A stretch of DNA of 64,000 bases from Cyanobacteria bacterium FACHB-DQ100 (GTDB lineage Bacteria; Cyanobacteriota; Cyanobacteriia; Leptolyngbyales; Leptolyngbyaceae): the NCBI GenBank assembly GCA_014695195.1, contig JACJNW010000011.1, positions 62,001 through 126,000 on the forward strand, read 5' to 3'. This document shows, piece after piece, positions 36,669-45,341 of the stretch (position 1 is its first letter; every line of letters starts with the position of its first letter). The position numbers and the translations under genes are program-made. The notes beneath the pieces were generated by a model. That model was not told where the DNA came from. It saw only the letters and a list, made by a program, of their open reading frames with translations, and did not search any database.

Positions 36669-36696
36669 ATAGAGACGCAATTCATTGCGTCTCTAT
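36669..36696. repeat. Perfect 12-bp hairpin repeat GAGACGCAA...TTGCGTCTC
   Basis: ATAGAGACGCAA (36669-36680), loop TTCA, then its exact complement (36685-36696). Such GAGACG-type hairpins recur between cyanobacterial genes. It lies just after the kinase stop and before the convergent pdhA terminator and may also end transcription. Confidence 0.75.
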
Positions 36697-36721
36697 CCGT
36701 TGTGCAACACCGACAATCAAA

Positions 36722-36746
36722 CGCATTCACCTAATGATTGAATGCG
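36722..36746 (-). terminator. Possible pdhA terminator
   Basis: Read leftward, CGCATTCA pairs with TGAATGCG (arms 36739-36746 and 36722-36729) around a 9-base loop. The following T-run is weak. It stands 12 bases beyond the pdhA stop. Confidence 0.5.
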
Positions 36747-36758
36747 ACAAAACCTCGA

Positions 36759-37790
36759 TTAATCCTCTGCAAAAATGTACTTATACAGTTCACTCGGATC
36801 AGGTTCAGGGCTTTCTAATCCAAATTTCACCGCATCTTCGACCAAGGCTTGCACTTTCTTCTCAATATCCTTGAGTTCGCTCTGCTTCACTAGATTTTGC
36901 TCAATCAAGTACGACGAGAATTTCTTCAAGGGATCGCGTGCTAGCCATGCTTCTTTTTCTTCTTTCGATCGCAGTTCATCGGGATCAGCGAGCGAATGCC
37001 CCCGGAAGCGATAGGTTAAGCACTCGATTAAAGTCGGGCCTTCACCTGCTCTCGCTCGTTTTACGGCTTCTTGGGCAACGCCGCGAACGGCTAACACATC
37101 CATTCCGTCCACTTCGTACCCCGGCATCCCGAAAACGCTCGCTTTCTTGTAGATCTCGGTTTGAGAACTTGCTCGATCGTGCGCCATGCCGATCGCCCAC
37201 TTGTTATTCTCAACCACGAAAATAATCGGCAGCTTCCACAGTGCCGCCATGTTCAAGCACTCAAAAAACTGTCCATTATTCGTAGTGCCATCCCCAAAGA
37301 AGCAAGCCGTTACCTGATCGGCGCTTTCGTCACCCATCACTTCGCGACGATACTTCGACTGAAACGCCGCTCCCGTCGCTACTGGAATCCCTTCCCCGAT
37401 AAACGCAAACCCACCGAGTAAGCGATGCTCTGCTGAGAATAAGTGCATCGACCCGCCGCGACCCTTGCTGCATCCGGTCGCCTTGCCGAATAATTCCGCC
37501 ATCACTTCACGGGCTGGAACCCCACAGCTCAGCGCATGAACGTGGTCGCGATAAGTGCTACAGACATAATCCTCGCCTGGACGCATCGCCCGAATCACGC
37601 CCGTTGAAACCGCTTCTTGACCGTTATATAAGTGCACAAATCCGAACATTTTGCCGCGATAGTACATTTCGGCACACTTATCTTCAAAGAAGCGCCCCAA
37701 CACCATATCCTCATACAGCATTAACCCTTCCTCGCGGGTCACTTGCGCGGGGACGGTTTGAAATGCCGGAAATGCTCTTTCTTGAACCAT
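36759..37790 (-). CDS. pdhA: Pyruvate dehydrogenase E1 component, alpha subunit
   Basis: A 343-residue thiamine-pyrophosphate enzyme subunit. Landmarks: the E1-alpha opening [21 protein letters not shown], the TPP motif [15 protein letters not shown] with the downstream [10 protein letters not shown], and [15 protein letters not shown]1 decarboxylates pyruvate and passes the acetyl group to E2. The beta subunit and E2 are elsewhere, and E3 is at 24.6 kb. I start at ATG 37790 ([10 protein letters not shown]); a TTG at 37799 adds three residues. Confidence 0.96.
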   Translation of the reverse strand: MVQERAFPAFQTVPAQVTREEGLMLYEDMVLGRFFEDKCAEMYYRGKMFGFVHLYNGQEAVSTGVIRAMRPGEDYVCSTYRDHVHALSCGVPAREVMAELFGKATGCSKGRGGSMHLFSAEHRLLGGFAFIGEGIPVATGAAFQSKYRREVMGDESADQVTACFFGDGTTNNGQFFECLNMAALWKLPIIFVVENNKWAIGMAHDRASSQTEIYKKASVFGMPGYEVDGMDVLAVRGVAQEAVKRARAGEGPTLIECLTYRFRGHSLADPDELRSKEEKEAWLARDPLKKFSSYLIEQNLVKQSELKDIEKKVQALVEDAVKFGLESPEPDPSELYKYIFAED

Positions 37791-38147
37791 GAGAATCAAT
37801 TAACCTCGCTGCAATAACCCCAGATCGAAAAAGTGAATGCGAAACCTGCGTAAAGAATCGCGCGCTATTCTGAATAATCTAATCTAAAATACCTTCCTGA
37901 CGTATCAAAGATCAAATGTAGCAAACCGGAAACCGCAACAGATGCACTGCACAAGATGGATAAACTTCAAGATTTATTTACCTCGTTGGGGTTCTATCCA
38001 TTTGCAAATCCTTTTATTGTTAGGATTACAGTTTCTAAGTTACGCCCACCGACGCTGCTGACTTCGCACCGACAAGGTATGATGTCTGTCAATTCGATCG
38101 TCACTCTCGATCTTCCTTACCTCGATCTACTGCTGGGGACGTGAACT
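37791..38147. other. Divergent promoter region of pdhA and ftn2
   Basis: AT-rich to mixed sequence with no supported gene. A 62-codon rightward frame at 37956 has no ribosome-binding site. No operator was recognised. Confidence 0.5.
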
Positions 38148-40250
38148 GTGCGTATACCGCTCGACTATTACCGGATTTTAGGTCTACCGATGCAAGCAAC
38201 GGCAGACCAGTTGAAGCAAGCTCATCGCGATCGCACGTTACAGTTGCCCCGCCGTGAGTATTCTGAAGCGGCGATCGCCACTCGCCGAGATTTGCTCGAT
38301 CAAGCGTATGCTTTGCTCGCTGACCCAGCTCAACGTAAATCAATTGATGAGAAACTGCTGAGCCTTCAATACGAGGAAGATGCAGATGCCGCAACGATCG
38401 AACTTGACGATCAGCATTTGATCGGAGCGTTATTAATTCTGCAAGAGTTAGGCGAATACGAATTAGTTCTGAAGATTGGGCGACCTTATCTCAGTAGTGG
38501 AACCTCCTCGATTCGGGATGGTCGATTTGGTGATCCCCGCATTGTGCTGTCAGATATTGTTCTGACGATCGCGCTTGCCTGTTTAGAACTCGGTCGCGAG
38601 CAGTGGCAGCAAGGACAGTATGAAAATGCAGCAGAGGCGCTAGAAACGGGGCAGGAACTGCTTCTGCGAGAGGGATTGTTTGCGGGGGTACGGGGCGAAA
38701 TTCAAGCGGATTTATTTAAGCTGCGTCCTTACCGAATTCTAGAACTACTGGCAGCGCCGAATGAAGAGAGCGGCGATCGTCAACAGGGCTTGCGATTGCT
38801 CAAAGATATGCTGCGTGAGCGGAGTGGCATTGATGGCACAGGCAATGATCAGTCTGGCTTAAGCGTTGATGATTTTTTGCGGTTTATTCAGCAGTTGCGG
38901 GGATATTTAACCGCAGCAGAGCAGCAGGCTTTGTTTGAAGAAGAGTCTCGTCGTCCGTCAGCCGTCGCTACTTATCTTGCAGTCTACGCTCTGTTGGCGC
39001 GAGGATTCGCAGATCATCAGCCTGCGCTGATTCGTCGAGCAAAATTGTTGTTATTCCGGCTCGGCAGTCGGCAAGATGTCCATCTTGAACAATCGGTTTG
39101 CGCTCTGTTGCTCGGACAAACCGAGGAAGCTAGCCGCGTGCTTGAACTATCGCAGGAGTACGAGCCGCTGGCGTTTATTCGCGAAAACTCCCAAGGCGCA
39201 CCGGATCTTCTACCGGGATTGTGTCTCTATTCTGAGCGCTGGCTACAAGAAGAAGTTTTTCCTCATTTTCGGGATTTGGCGAAACGAGAAGCATTACTCA
39301 AAGATTACTTTGCCGATGAGCAGGTTCAAGCTTACTTAGAAGAACTGCCTGCGGACGGGGAATGGGTTACAGACTGGTCAATGGCCGAGCAGGGACTGGT
39401 GCATCATGAGTTAAATTACGGCTCGACGATCGCTCCCTCTCGCAATGGACGCACGACTCCAGTTGAGGAGAACATCGGCGGCTATCGCTCGGCAACCGCT
39501 ACATTAACCACAGGTGTTGCAGAAGCTTCCGTTTCAGAACGCTCCCCAAGAAGCAGCACCAATGATGGGGAGTCAGCGCTTCCTCGATCGTCGCGCAGTA
39601 GTCGCAACGGGCGCGACCTTTCTGCCTCCTCTCGCTATCACGCGCCGGATCAAAATGTGCCTAGAGCAAAAGCACCGAGAGAAAATCGTCGATCGCGCTG
39701 GATTGTGCTAATTCTAGGAGTCGCGCTGGCGATGGGACTAGGCTTTTTGATGATTCGGGCACTTAGAGCGCTAATGAATCCATCGGCTCAAACGACAAGT
39801 GAAGCGCTTCCCGTGCAGCTTGATCAACCGATCGTCAACTTACAGCCTGCTTCTCAACCCGTCACCCTTTCAGGCAATCTCGACCAAAGTCTCGCCCAGA
39901 GAGTGGTAGAAACCTGGCTTGATGCAAAGAAAGCGGCAATGGGAAAAAACTACGACGGCTCAAAACTGGCTCAGGTGCTAGTTGATCCGAAGCTTACAGA
40001 ATGGCAGCAGAACATCGAAGAAACGAAGCGTGAGAACTTATACATCGAATACGACCACGCAGTTAAAGTGCAAAGCGTTGAAGCTAGTCCAACCGACCCA
40101 AATCAGGCGACCGTAAAAGCAACCGTGACTGAGGTGCGGAAATACTTTGCCGGAAATAACCCTGGTGACGTACAGACTGATCGAGATATGTCGGTGCGCT
40201 ACACCTTAGTACGCCAAGACAATCAGTGGCGAATCAAAGACTGGCAGTAA
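38148..40250 (+). CDS. ftn2: Cell division protein Ftn2/ZipN (ARC6 homologue)
   Basis: A 700-residue protein. The N-terminus is a J-like domain (LDYYRILGLPMQATADQLKQ ... LLDQAYALLADPAQRKSID), lacking the HPD tripeptide as in other ARC6/Ftn2 proteins. A long helical middle follows, then a Ser/Arg-rich linker (about 440-515), one membrane span (about 518-540; WIVLILGVALAMGLGFLMI) and a C-terminal DUF4101/IMS domain (about 575-700). In cyanobacteria it tethers and stabilises FtsZ at the membrane and organises the divisome. The start is GTG 38148. The 23-base gap to the previous region has no promoter I can name. Confidence 0.93.
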   Translation: MRIPLDYYRILGLPMQATADQLKQAHRDRTLQLPRREYSEAAIATRRDLLDQAYALLADPAQRKSIDEKLLSLQYEEDADAATIELDDQHLIGALLILQELGEYELVLKIGRPYLSSGTSSIRDGRFGDPRIVLSDIVLTIALACLELGREQWQQGQYENAAEALETGQELLLREGLFAGVRGEIQADLFKLRPYRILELLAAPNEESGDRQQGLRLLKDMLRERSGIDGTGNDQSGLSVDDFLRFIQQLRGYLTAAEQQALFEEESRRPSAVATYLAVYALLARGFADHQPALIRRAKLLLFRLGSRQDVHLEQSVCALLLGQTEEASRVLELSQEYEPLAFIRENSQGAPDLLPGLCLYSERWLQEEVFPHFRDLAKREALLKDYFADEQVQAYLEELPADGEWVTDWSMAEQGLVHHELNYGSTIAPSRNGRTTPVEENIGGYRSATATLTTGVAEASVSERSPRSSTNDGESALPRSSRSSRNGRDLSASSRYHAPDQNVPRAKAPRENRRSRWIVLILGVALAMGLGFLMIRALRALMNPSAQTTSEALPVQLDQPIVNLQPASQPVTLSGNLDQSLAQRVVETWLDAKKAAMGKNYDGSKLAQVLVDPKLTEWQQNIEETKRENLYIEYDHAVKVQSVEASPTDPNQATVKATVTEVRKYFAGNNPGDVQTDRDMSVRYTLVRQDNQWRIKDWQ

Positions 40251-40346
40251 TTTTGGGTTAAAAATGTCCGTCCTAATTAAATGCGCTATTTGCGGGATCG
40301 ATCCGTTACGATAGTGCAGGGAGTAGCGCCCGATGGTGGCAAGGGC

Positions 40347-41318
40347 ATGATCGCAAGTTTGGTTCACGCTTATACCCCCTTAATCTTCTGGACTGGGGTG
40401 GGTGCTTTATTATTTCGATTTTTGCCTCTATCGTTTCCACGATTTTTAGGGCGGAGCTTATATTGGGTGGGCGTACCGTGGCAAATTTTTTCCCTGGTAC
40501 GAGAAACTGACTTTTCAACACATGTCGGCATTGCGCCTGCGGTGACGATCGCGACGTTGGGGACAGGACTGACGCTTGCCTGGATCACATTGCAGCTTTT
40601 AATTTGGCTTAGAACTGAAGCAAAGCCAGCTTGGTTGGGTGCGATCGAAAGCTGGTTGCCGCCGATGGATCGGGCTGCTCAAGGAACGTTTGTGATTGCT
40701 TCGACGATCGGAAACACAGGCTTTGTCGGTCTAGGGTTAATTCCTGCGTTGATTAGCACCGGGGATCTGAGTTGGGCAGTGTTCTACAGCGTCACCCAGA
40801 ACTTGATTGGAACGTATGGTATTGGTGTTCTAGTAGCGAGCCATTATGGTCGCGCAGAAGCTCAAAGCACAATCTGGACGCTGCTGCGAGATATTCTTAC
40901 GGTTCCGACGCTCTGGGCATTTGCTGCTGCGTATTTCACTCAGTCGATCGCCTTTCCGGCGTGGGGTGAAACGATCGTGCATTCCTCGCTTGTCTTTGTC
41001 ATTCCCGCCTCATTTCTGCTGATGGGAATGCGTCTGATTCAACTCAATGGCATCGCCAGCCTAAAAACAGCTACAATTCCGGTACTGCTCAAAGCACTGA
41101 TTTTGCCGAGCTTAGTCGCGATCGCGGTCGCTATTCTGGGACTAAATTACGATGCTCGTCTGTCTTTGACGATCATGGCAGGAGTACCCAGTGCGTTTGC
41201 GAGCTTGATTCTGGCTGAGGAGTACAATCTAGACCACGATTTAGCAGCGAGTAGTATTGCTTTGAGTACGATCGCGATTTTGGCGACCATTCCAGTTTGG
41301 TTACTGATTAGTCATTAA
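40347..41318 (+). CDS. AEC-family transporter
   Basis: A 323-residue membrane protein with about ten hydrophobic helices (for example LIFWTGVGALLFRFLP, ASTIGNTGFVGLGLIP, ALILPSLVAIAVAILGL). The conserved GNTGFVGL/PAL segment is typical of auxin-efflux-carrier-like (AEC) proteins, which export organic anions in bacteria. Substrate unknown. I start at ATG 40347 because the 22 extra residues from ATG 40281 are charged and unlike the family; the choice is uncertain. It follows ftn2 on the same strand. Confidence 0.82.
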   Translation: MIASLVHAYTPLIFWTGVGALLFRFLPLSFPRFLGRSLYWVGVPWQIFSLVRETDFSTHVGIAPAVTIATLGTGLTLAWITLQLLIWLRTEAKPAWLGAIESWLPPMDRAAQGTFVIASTIGNTGFVGLGLIPALISTGDLSWAVFYSVTQNLIGTYGIGVLVASHYGRAEAQSTIWTLLRDILTVPTLWAFAAAYFTQSIAFPAWGETIVHSSLVFVIPASFLLMGMRLIQLNGIASLKTATIPVLLKALILPSLVAIAVAILGLNYDARLSLTIMAGVPSAFASLILAEEYNLDHDLAASSIALSTIAILATIPVWLLISH

Positions 41319-41397
41319 ATCTTGAGAAACTGTATAAGCCCATACGGTGATCTGGATCAATGGTAGAATCTTGCCGACAAGTCGAGACGCACTTTTT

Positions 41398-42159
41398 ATG
41401 CAGACAACGCTCCTGACTGACGCTACAACTGTCGCACCCAAACTTTCCATCAGACGAATTCTGCTTGTCGATGATGAAGAGACGATTCGCGACACGATCG
41501 CGCTCACCTTGTCCGACGAAGGATATGAAGTGGTCACTGCTACTGATGGTCGCCAAGCCCTAGAAATTCTGCAAACGGCTCTAAGCCAAGACTCCGACAA
41601 ATCATCTATGCCAGATTTGATCATCCTGGATCTGATGCTGCCCTATGTGAATGGATTAGATATTTGTCGTTGGATGCGGCGCGAAGGAAGCAGCGTCCCG
41701 ATTTTGATACTCAGCGCCAAGGCGAGTGAAACCGATCGCGTCGTTGGACTAGAGGTGGGAGCTGATGATTATCTCACCAAGCCGTTTGGGATGCGCGAAT
41801 TGGTTGCTCGCTGCCGTGCCTTGCTGCGCCGTCATCAGCAGTTCCAGCCTGCTCAATCGAGTCCCACTCTGCAATTTCAGGATGTCACGATTTACTCACA
41901 AGAATGCCGGGTGACGGTTCGAGGCGAAGTCGTGAACTTCTCACCGAAAGAATTCAAGCTGTTGGAGCTTTTCCTGAGGCATCCGAAGCGCGTTTGGTCA
42001 CGGGATCAACTGTTAGAGAAAATTTGGGGACACGATTTTGTGGGCGAAAGTAAAACGGTGGATGTTCACATTCGCTGGCTACGGGAAAAGCTAGAGCTTG
42101 ATCCAAGTAATCCTCAGTATTTGGTGACTGTCCGGGGTTTTGGCTATCGATTCGGCTAA
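41398..42159 (+). CDS. sphR: OmpR/PhoB-family response regulator (SphR-like)
   Basis: A 253-residue regulator. Its receiver domain (about 20-140) has the acidic pocket VDDEE, the phosphorylated Asp in LIILDLMLP and the conserved Lys in YLTKPF. The winged-helix DNA-binding domain follows (FSPKEFKLLELFLRHP, WGHDFVGESKTVDVHIRWLREKL, VRGFGYRFG). It directly precedes a membrane histidine kinase with one-span N-terminus and PAS domain, as in the SphR/SphS phosphate-sensing pair. Assignment to phosphate is by similarity of layout. I start at ATG 41398; the GTG at 41347 adds 17 residues. Confidence 0.82.
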   Translation: MQTTLLTDATTVAPKLSIRRILLVDDEETIRDTIALTLSDEGYEVVTATDGRQALEILQTALSQDSDKSSMPDLIILDLMLPYVNGLDICRWMRREGSSVPILILSAKASETDRVVGLEVGADDYLTKPFGMRELVARCRALLRRHQQFQPAQSSPTLQFQDVTIYSQECRVTVRGEVVNFSPKEFKLLELFLRHPKRVWSRDQLLEKIWGHDFVGESKTVDVHIRWLREKLELDPSNPQYLVTVRGFGYRFG

Positions 42160-42211
42160 GCTTAGAGGAGAGAGAAGCCATCTCCTACCGCCCTTTAGCC
42201 GCGTTTTGCCT

Positions 42212-43516
42212 GTGTCTGTTCTTTGGTTTCTGGCTGGACTCGCGATCGGGATTCTTCCTTTCACGGTGTATCGGGGGCAACTCACTGCCCGTATTCATCG
42301 CCTGACCAAAAATCTACCTCCCGATGAAGCAGAGATTGACTTGTCGGTCACCTCTCGCTTATCGATGATGATCTCTCATCATCAGGCGCAAATTGAGCAA
42401 TTAGAACGCACGCTCGAAGAATGGAAGCAGATTCTCAGCTTGTCGCCGATCGGCTATCTGCAAGTTGATGACGAAAATCAACTGACTTGGTGCAATCCCG
42501 CTGCCGTTCAAATGCTAGGCATTCATCAAAGCGATGATTATGCGCCTCGGCTGCTCTTAGAGCTGGTGCGATCCTACGAACTCGACTCATTGATTGAAAA
42601 GGCCCGCGATCGCAATCAACTCCATCAGCGCGAATGGATGTTTTATCCGATTTCCGCAGATGCAGAAGATCTGTCGCAGGCGCGATCCACGCCGATTCGC
42701 GGGCTTGCCTTTCCGCTCTCCAAGGGTGAAGTCGGCGTTTTTCTAGAAAATCGTCAAGAAGCAGTCAACTTAGTCCAACAGCGTGACCGCTGGACATCCG
42801 ATGTTGCCCACGAACTCAGAACGCCCCTGACCTCGATTCGCCTCGTCGCTGAAACCCTACAAGCCCGCTTAGATCCTACGAATCGGGCTTGGATCGATCG
42901 CTTACTGAATGAAACCATTCGCCTCAGTCGATTAGTGCAAGATCTCCTTGATCTGAGCCAGTTAGACCTAAATCCGACTCAACGGCTGCGATTAACCTCG
43001 ATCGATCTGGTCAAACTGATTTATTCTGCCTGGGAAAGCTTAGAACCGCTTGCCTGCGAAAAACAAGTGCAACTGCACTACAGCGGCTTAGAATCTGTGA
43101 AGCTCCGAGCTGATGAAGCCCGTATGTATCGCGTCTTTCTCAACTTGCTTGATAACAGCCTCAAATACAGCCCCGTTCAGGGCATCGTCCGCGTTGAGAC
43201 AACGCTGCAAGAGCAGTCAAAGCCCCGACTTCAGGTCGATATCATTGATGCAGGCGAAGGATTCCCCGAAGAGGCGATCGCGCACATCTTTGATCGCTTT
43301 TACCGCGCTGATCCATCGCGGGTACGCCCAACTCAGAGCCAAGCAGCGACCCAATTGACCAGTGGTAGCGGGTTAGGTCTGGCAATCGTGCGTCAAATTG
43401 TGGAGGCACATCATGGAACAGTTCGCGCCCAAAATCATCCTGACGGTGGTGCATGGCTGCAACTGGTTCTACCTTGTGAAAGCTCTACGACAAGGGTGAA
43501 GTCTCACTCTTCATGA
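42212..43516 (+). CDS. sphS: Membrane sensor histidine kinase (SphS/PhoR-like)
   Basis: A 434-residue kinase. The N-terminus has a single membrane segment (VLWFLAGLAIGILPF). A PAS domain follows (about 95-190; LSLSPIGYLQVDDENQLTWCNPAA), then HisKA (DVAHELRTPLTSIR with the phosphorylated His) and HATPase_c (LLDNSLKYSP, DAGEGFPEE, SGSGLGLAIV). It lacks a periplasmic sensor loop, as SphS/PhoR types do. The start is uncertain: GTG 42212 gives the family-like beginning; the open frame begins at TTG 42140, overlapping sphR by 20 bases, and a good AGGAG at 42166-42170 has no well-placed start in this frame. Confidence 0.82.
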   Translation: MSVLWFLAGLAIGILPFTVYRGQLTARIHRLTKNLPPDEAEIDLSVTSRLSMMISHHQAQIEQLERTLEEWKQILSLSPIGYLQVDDENQLTWCNPAAVQMLGIHQSDDYAPRLLLELVRSYELDSLIEKARDRNQLHQREWMFYPISADAEDLSQARSTPIRGLAFPLSKGEVGVFLENRQEAVNLVQQRDRWTSDVAHELRTPLTSIRLVAETLQARLDPTNRAWIDRLLNETIRLSRLVQDLLDLSQLDLNPTQRLRLTSIDLVKLIYSAWESLEPLACEKQVQLHYSGLESVKLRADEARMYRVFLNLLDNSLKYSPVQGIVRVETTLQEQSKPRLQVDIIDAGEGFPEEAIAHIFDRFYRADPSRVRPTQSQAATQLTSGSGLGLAIVRQIVEAHHGTVRAQNHPDGGAWLQLVLPCESSTTRVKSHSS

Positions 43517-43611
43517 ATACTTATCACTCCCTGAGAGCGGATATGAATTCCGAATGAGGCAGTCTTTCCGACATTTTACGGAATCCAGACTCATGTAATA
43601 TTTGTACATAT

Positions 43612-43643
43612 TGATAGATAGACAATTTGATAGATAAACAATT
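43612..43643. repeat. Short 16-base tandem duplication upstream of the pseudouridine synthase
   Basis: TTGATAGATAGACAAT at 43612-43627 is followed directly by TTGATAGATAAACAAT at 43628-43643 (one difference). It lies in the promoter/leader area of the next gene. Confidence 0.6.
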
Positions 43644-43692
43644 GTCACAGTTTCCTCCGAAACCCACCGTTTTTCAGGCTTTAGGCTGCGCT

Positions 43693-44484
43693 ATGCCCGA
43701 AAGAGTACAAAAAATTCTTTCACAATGGGGAATCGCCTCGCGTCGGCAGGCGGAACAGATGATCTTGGACGGGCGCGTCAAGCTGAATGGCGTAGTTGCT
43801 GAGTTGGGTCAAAAGGCTGATCCCGCCTGCGATCGCGTTGAAGTTGATGGACAGGTGATTCAAGCCACCGAGCGTCCGCAACTGATTTATTTGCTGCTGA
43901 ACAAGCCAGCAGGGATCATCTCAACCTGCGATGATCCTCACGATCGGCGAACTGTTCTTGAGCTTTTACCAAAATCATTGCGGCAAGGACAAGGACTTCA
44001 TCCGATCGGGCGATTAGATGTAGAATCAACCGGGGCGATATTGTTGACGAACGATGGCGAGTTAACCCACTATTTAACTCACCCCCGCCATCACATTCCT
44101 AAAACTTACGAGGTTTGGGTCAATGGAGAAGTCTCGCGCTCTGTTCTACAATACTGGCGCGAAGGGGTTATGTTGGATCACCGAAAAACCCTACCTGCTT
44201 CTGTTGAGGTTCTACGCCGTACTCCGTCTAGTACGTTATTGCGTATAATTCTTCGTGAAGGAAGAAATCGTCAAATTCGCCGAGTCGCCGAACAGTTGGG
44301 GCACCCTGTGCTTCAGCTACACCGGAGCGCGATCGGAGACATTCAACTCCACCCATCAGGCAAGCCCGCTTTAGCGGCGGGCCAGTATCGACCATTAGAA
44401 GACTTTGAAATTCGTGTATTGAAGCAGGGAATGAACCCACCCTTAGAGAAGTTGCCAGCACAGACGAAGGAGCAGCGCAGATGA
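43693..44484 (+). CDS. rluB: RsuA/RluB-family 23S/16S rRNA pseudouridine synthase
   Basis: A 263-residue enzyme. The N-terminal S4 domain (about 1-60; [20 protein letters not shown]) is followed by the synthase domain with the catalytic Asp in [17 protein letters not shown] and the family motifs YLLLNKPAG and [20 protein letters not shown]. RsuA/RluB enzymes isomerise uridine in rRNA; RluB-like by length and sequence. I start at ATG 43693 (MPERVQKIL); an ATT/ATG-type upstream frame from 43627 adds 22 unlike residues. Its stop overlaps the next gene's ATG (ATGA at 44481-44484). Confidence 0.9.
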   Translation: MPERVQKILSQWGIASRRQAEQMILDGRVKLNGVVAELGQKADPACDRVEVDGQVIQATERPQLIYLLLNKPAGIISTCDDPHDRRTVLELLPKSLRQGQGLHPIGRLDVESTGAILLTNDGELTHYLTHPRHHIPKTYEVWVNGEVSRSVLQYWREGVMLDHRKTLPASVEVLRRTPSSTLLRIILREGRNRQIRRVAEQLGHPVLQLHRSAIGDIQLHPSGKPALAAGQYRPLEDFEIRVLKQGMNPPLEKLPAQTKEQRR

Positions 44485-45299
44485 AAAAGCAAACCCTCCC
44501 AACCAATCGAGAGCAAGCAGAGCGGCTGGCAGAGTTAGGTAATCGACTCCGCGATCGTCGCGAAGCTCAAGGCATCTCACTCGAAACCGTGGCGGGAACC
44601 ACTTGTATTCAGCCGCGCTTGTTGAGAGCGATTGAGCAAGGAAAAATTGAAGAACTGCCAGAGCCCGTTTATATCCATAGCTTTATTCGCCAATATGCGG
44701 GCGCGATCGGGCTGAACGGCGTAGAGTTTGCCAGCGAGTTTCCGACGACTGGTTTTGTCGTGCAGCCGATGCGGACATCTTGGCGATCGCTACCGGGAGC
44801 ACAGTTGCGCCCCATTCATTTGTACTTAATCTACATGGCGCTGATTGTCGGCGCAGTGAATGGGTTGTCCTATTTTCTCAATCGCTCCGCTCAGACTTCG
44901 ATCGCTGCCATTGAAATGCAGCAACCGCCTGCATTGGTTGCGCCAATGGGCCCAACCCCCCCAAGGCAGCAACCGAGCTTCAAGACAGACTGGAAACACG
45001 AAGCTCCGACCTCCACTGCTAACAAGCCTGTTCGTGTTGGTGTAACGCTCACCGAGGAGTCTTGGGTGCGCGTGATGGCAGACAGCAAGGTGGAATATGA
45101 AGGACAACTGCCGAAGGGCGCTCAGCGGACTTGGACGGCTGATCGGCAAGTCGTGGTGCGGGCTGGAAATGCGGGCGGTGTGATTGTGACGTTTAACGAA
45201 AGCCAAGCCAAACCGCTGGGTCAACCTGGAGAAATTGAAGAGATGTCTTTTCCTCCTGAGCCAAGAATGGCAAAGCTGACAATCGATGAATTACGGTAA
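44481..45299 (+). CDS. RodZ-like helix-turn-helix membrane protein
   Basis: A 272-residue protein. An Xre-type HTH at about 15-75 ([40 protein letters not shown] with the RodZ-type EQG) precedes a membrane span at about 112-133 ([20 protein letters not shown]). A periplasmic C-terminal DUF4115-like domain ends the protein (about 185-255; [24 protein letters not shown]). RodZ ties MreB filaments to the membrane and sets rod shape in other bacteria; the role here is by similarity. It is translationally coupled to the pseudouridine synthase (4-base overlap) and ends at a terminator. Confidence 0.85.
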   Translation: MKKQTLPTNREQAERLAELGNRLRDRREAQGISLETVAGTTCIQPRLLRAIEQGKIEELPEPVYIHSFIRQYAGAIGLNGVEFASEFPTTGFVVQPMRTSWRSLPGAQLRPIHLYLIYMALIVGAVNGLSYFLNRSAQTSIAAIEMQQPPALVAPMGPTPPRQQPSFKTDWKHEAPTSTANKPVRVGVTLTEESWVRVMADSKVEYEGQLPKGAQRTWTADRQVVVRAGNAGGVIVTFNESQAKPLGQPGEIEEMSFPPEPRMAKLTIDELR

Positions 45300-45306
45300 T
45301 AAACTG

Positions 45307-45332
45307 GGGGCGTGAACCGCCCCTTTGTTTTT
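45307..45332 (+). terminator. Terminator of the rluB-rodZ unit
   Basis: GGGGCG (45307-45312) pairs with CGCCCC (45318-45323) around a 5-base loop, followed by TTTGTTTTT. It begins 8 bases after the RodZ stop. It also shows that a GTG at 45312 inside the hairpin is not a start. Confidence 0.9.
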
Positions 45333-45341
45333 GTGTGCTGT

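Noticed and set aside
45312-45341. GTG start for the DUF2075 gene
   Set aside because: The codon lies inside the stem of the upstream terminator (45307-45332), so ATG 45342 is used.
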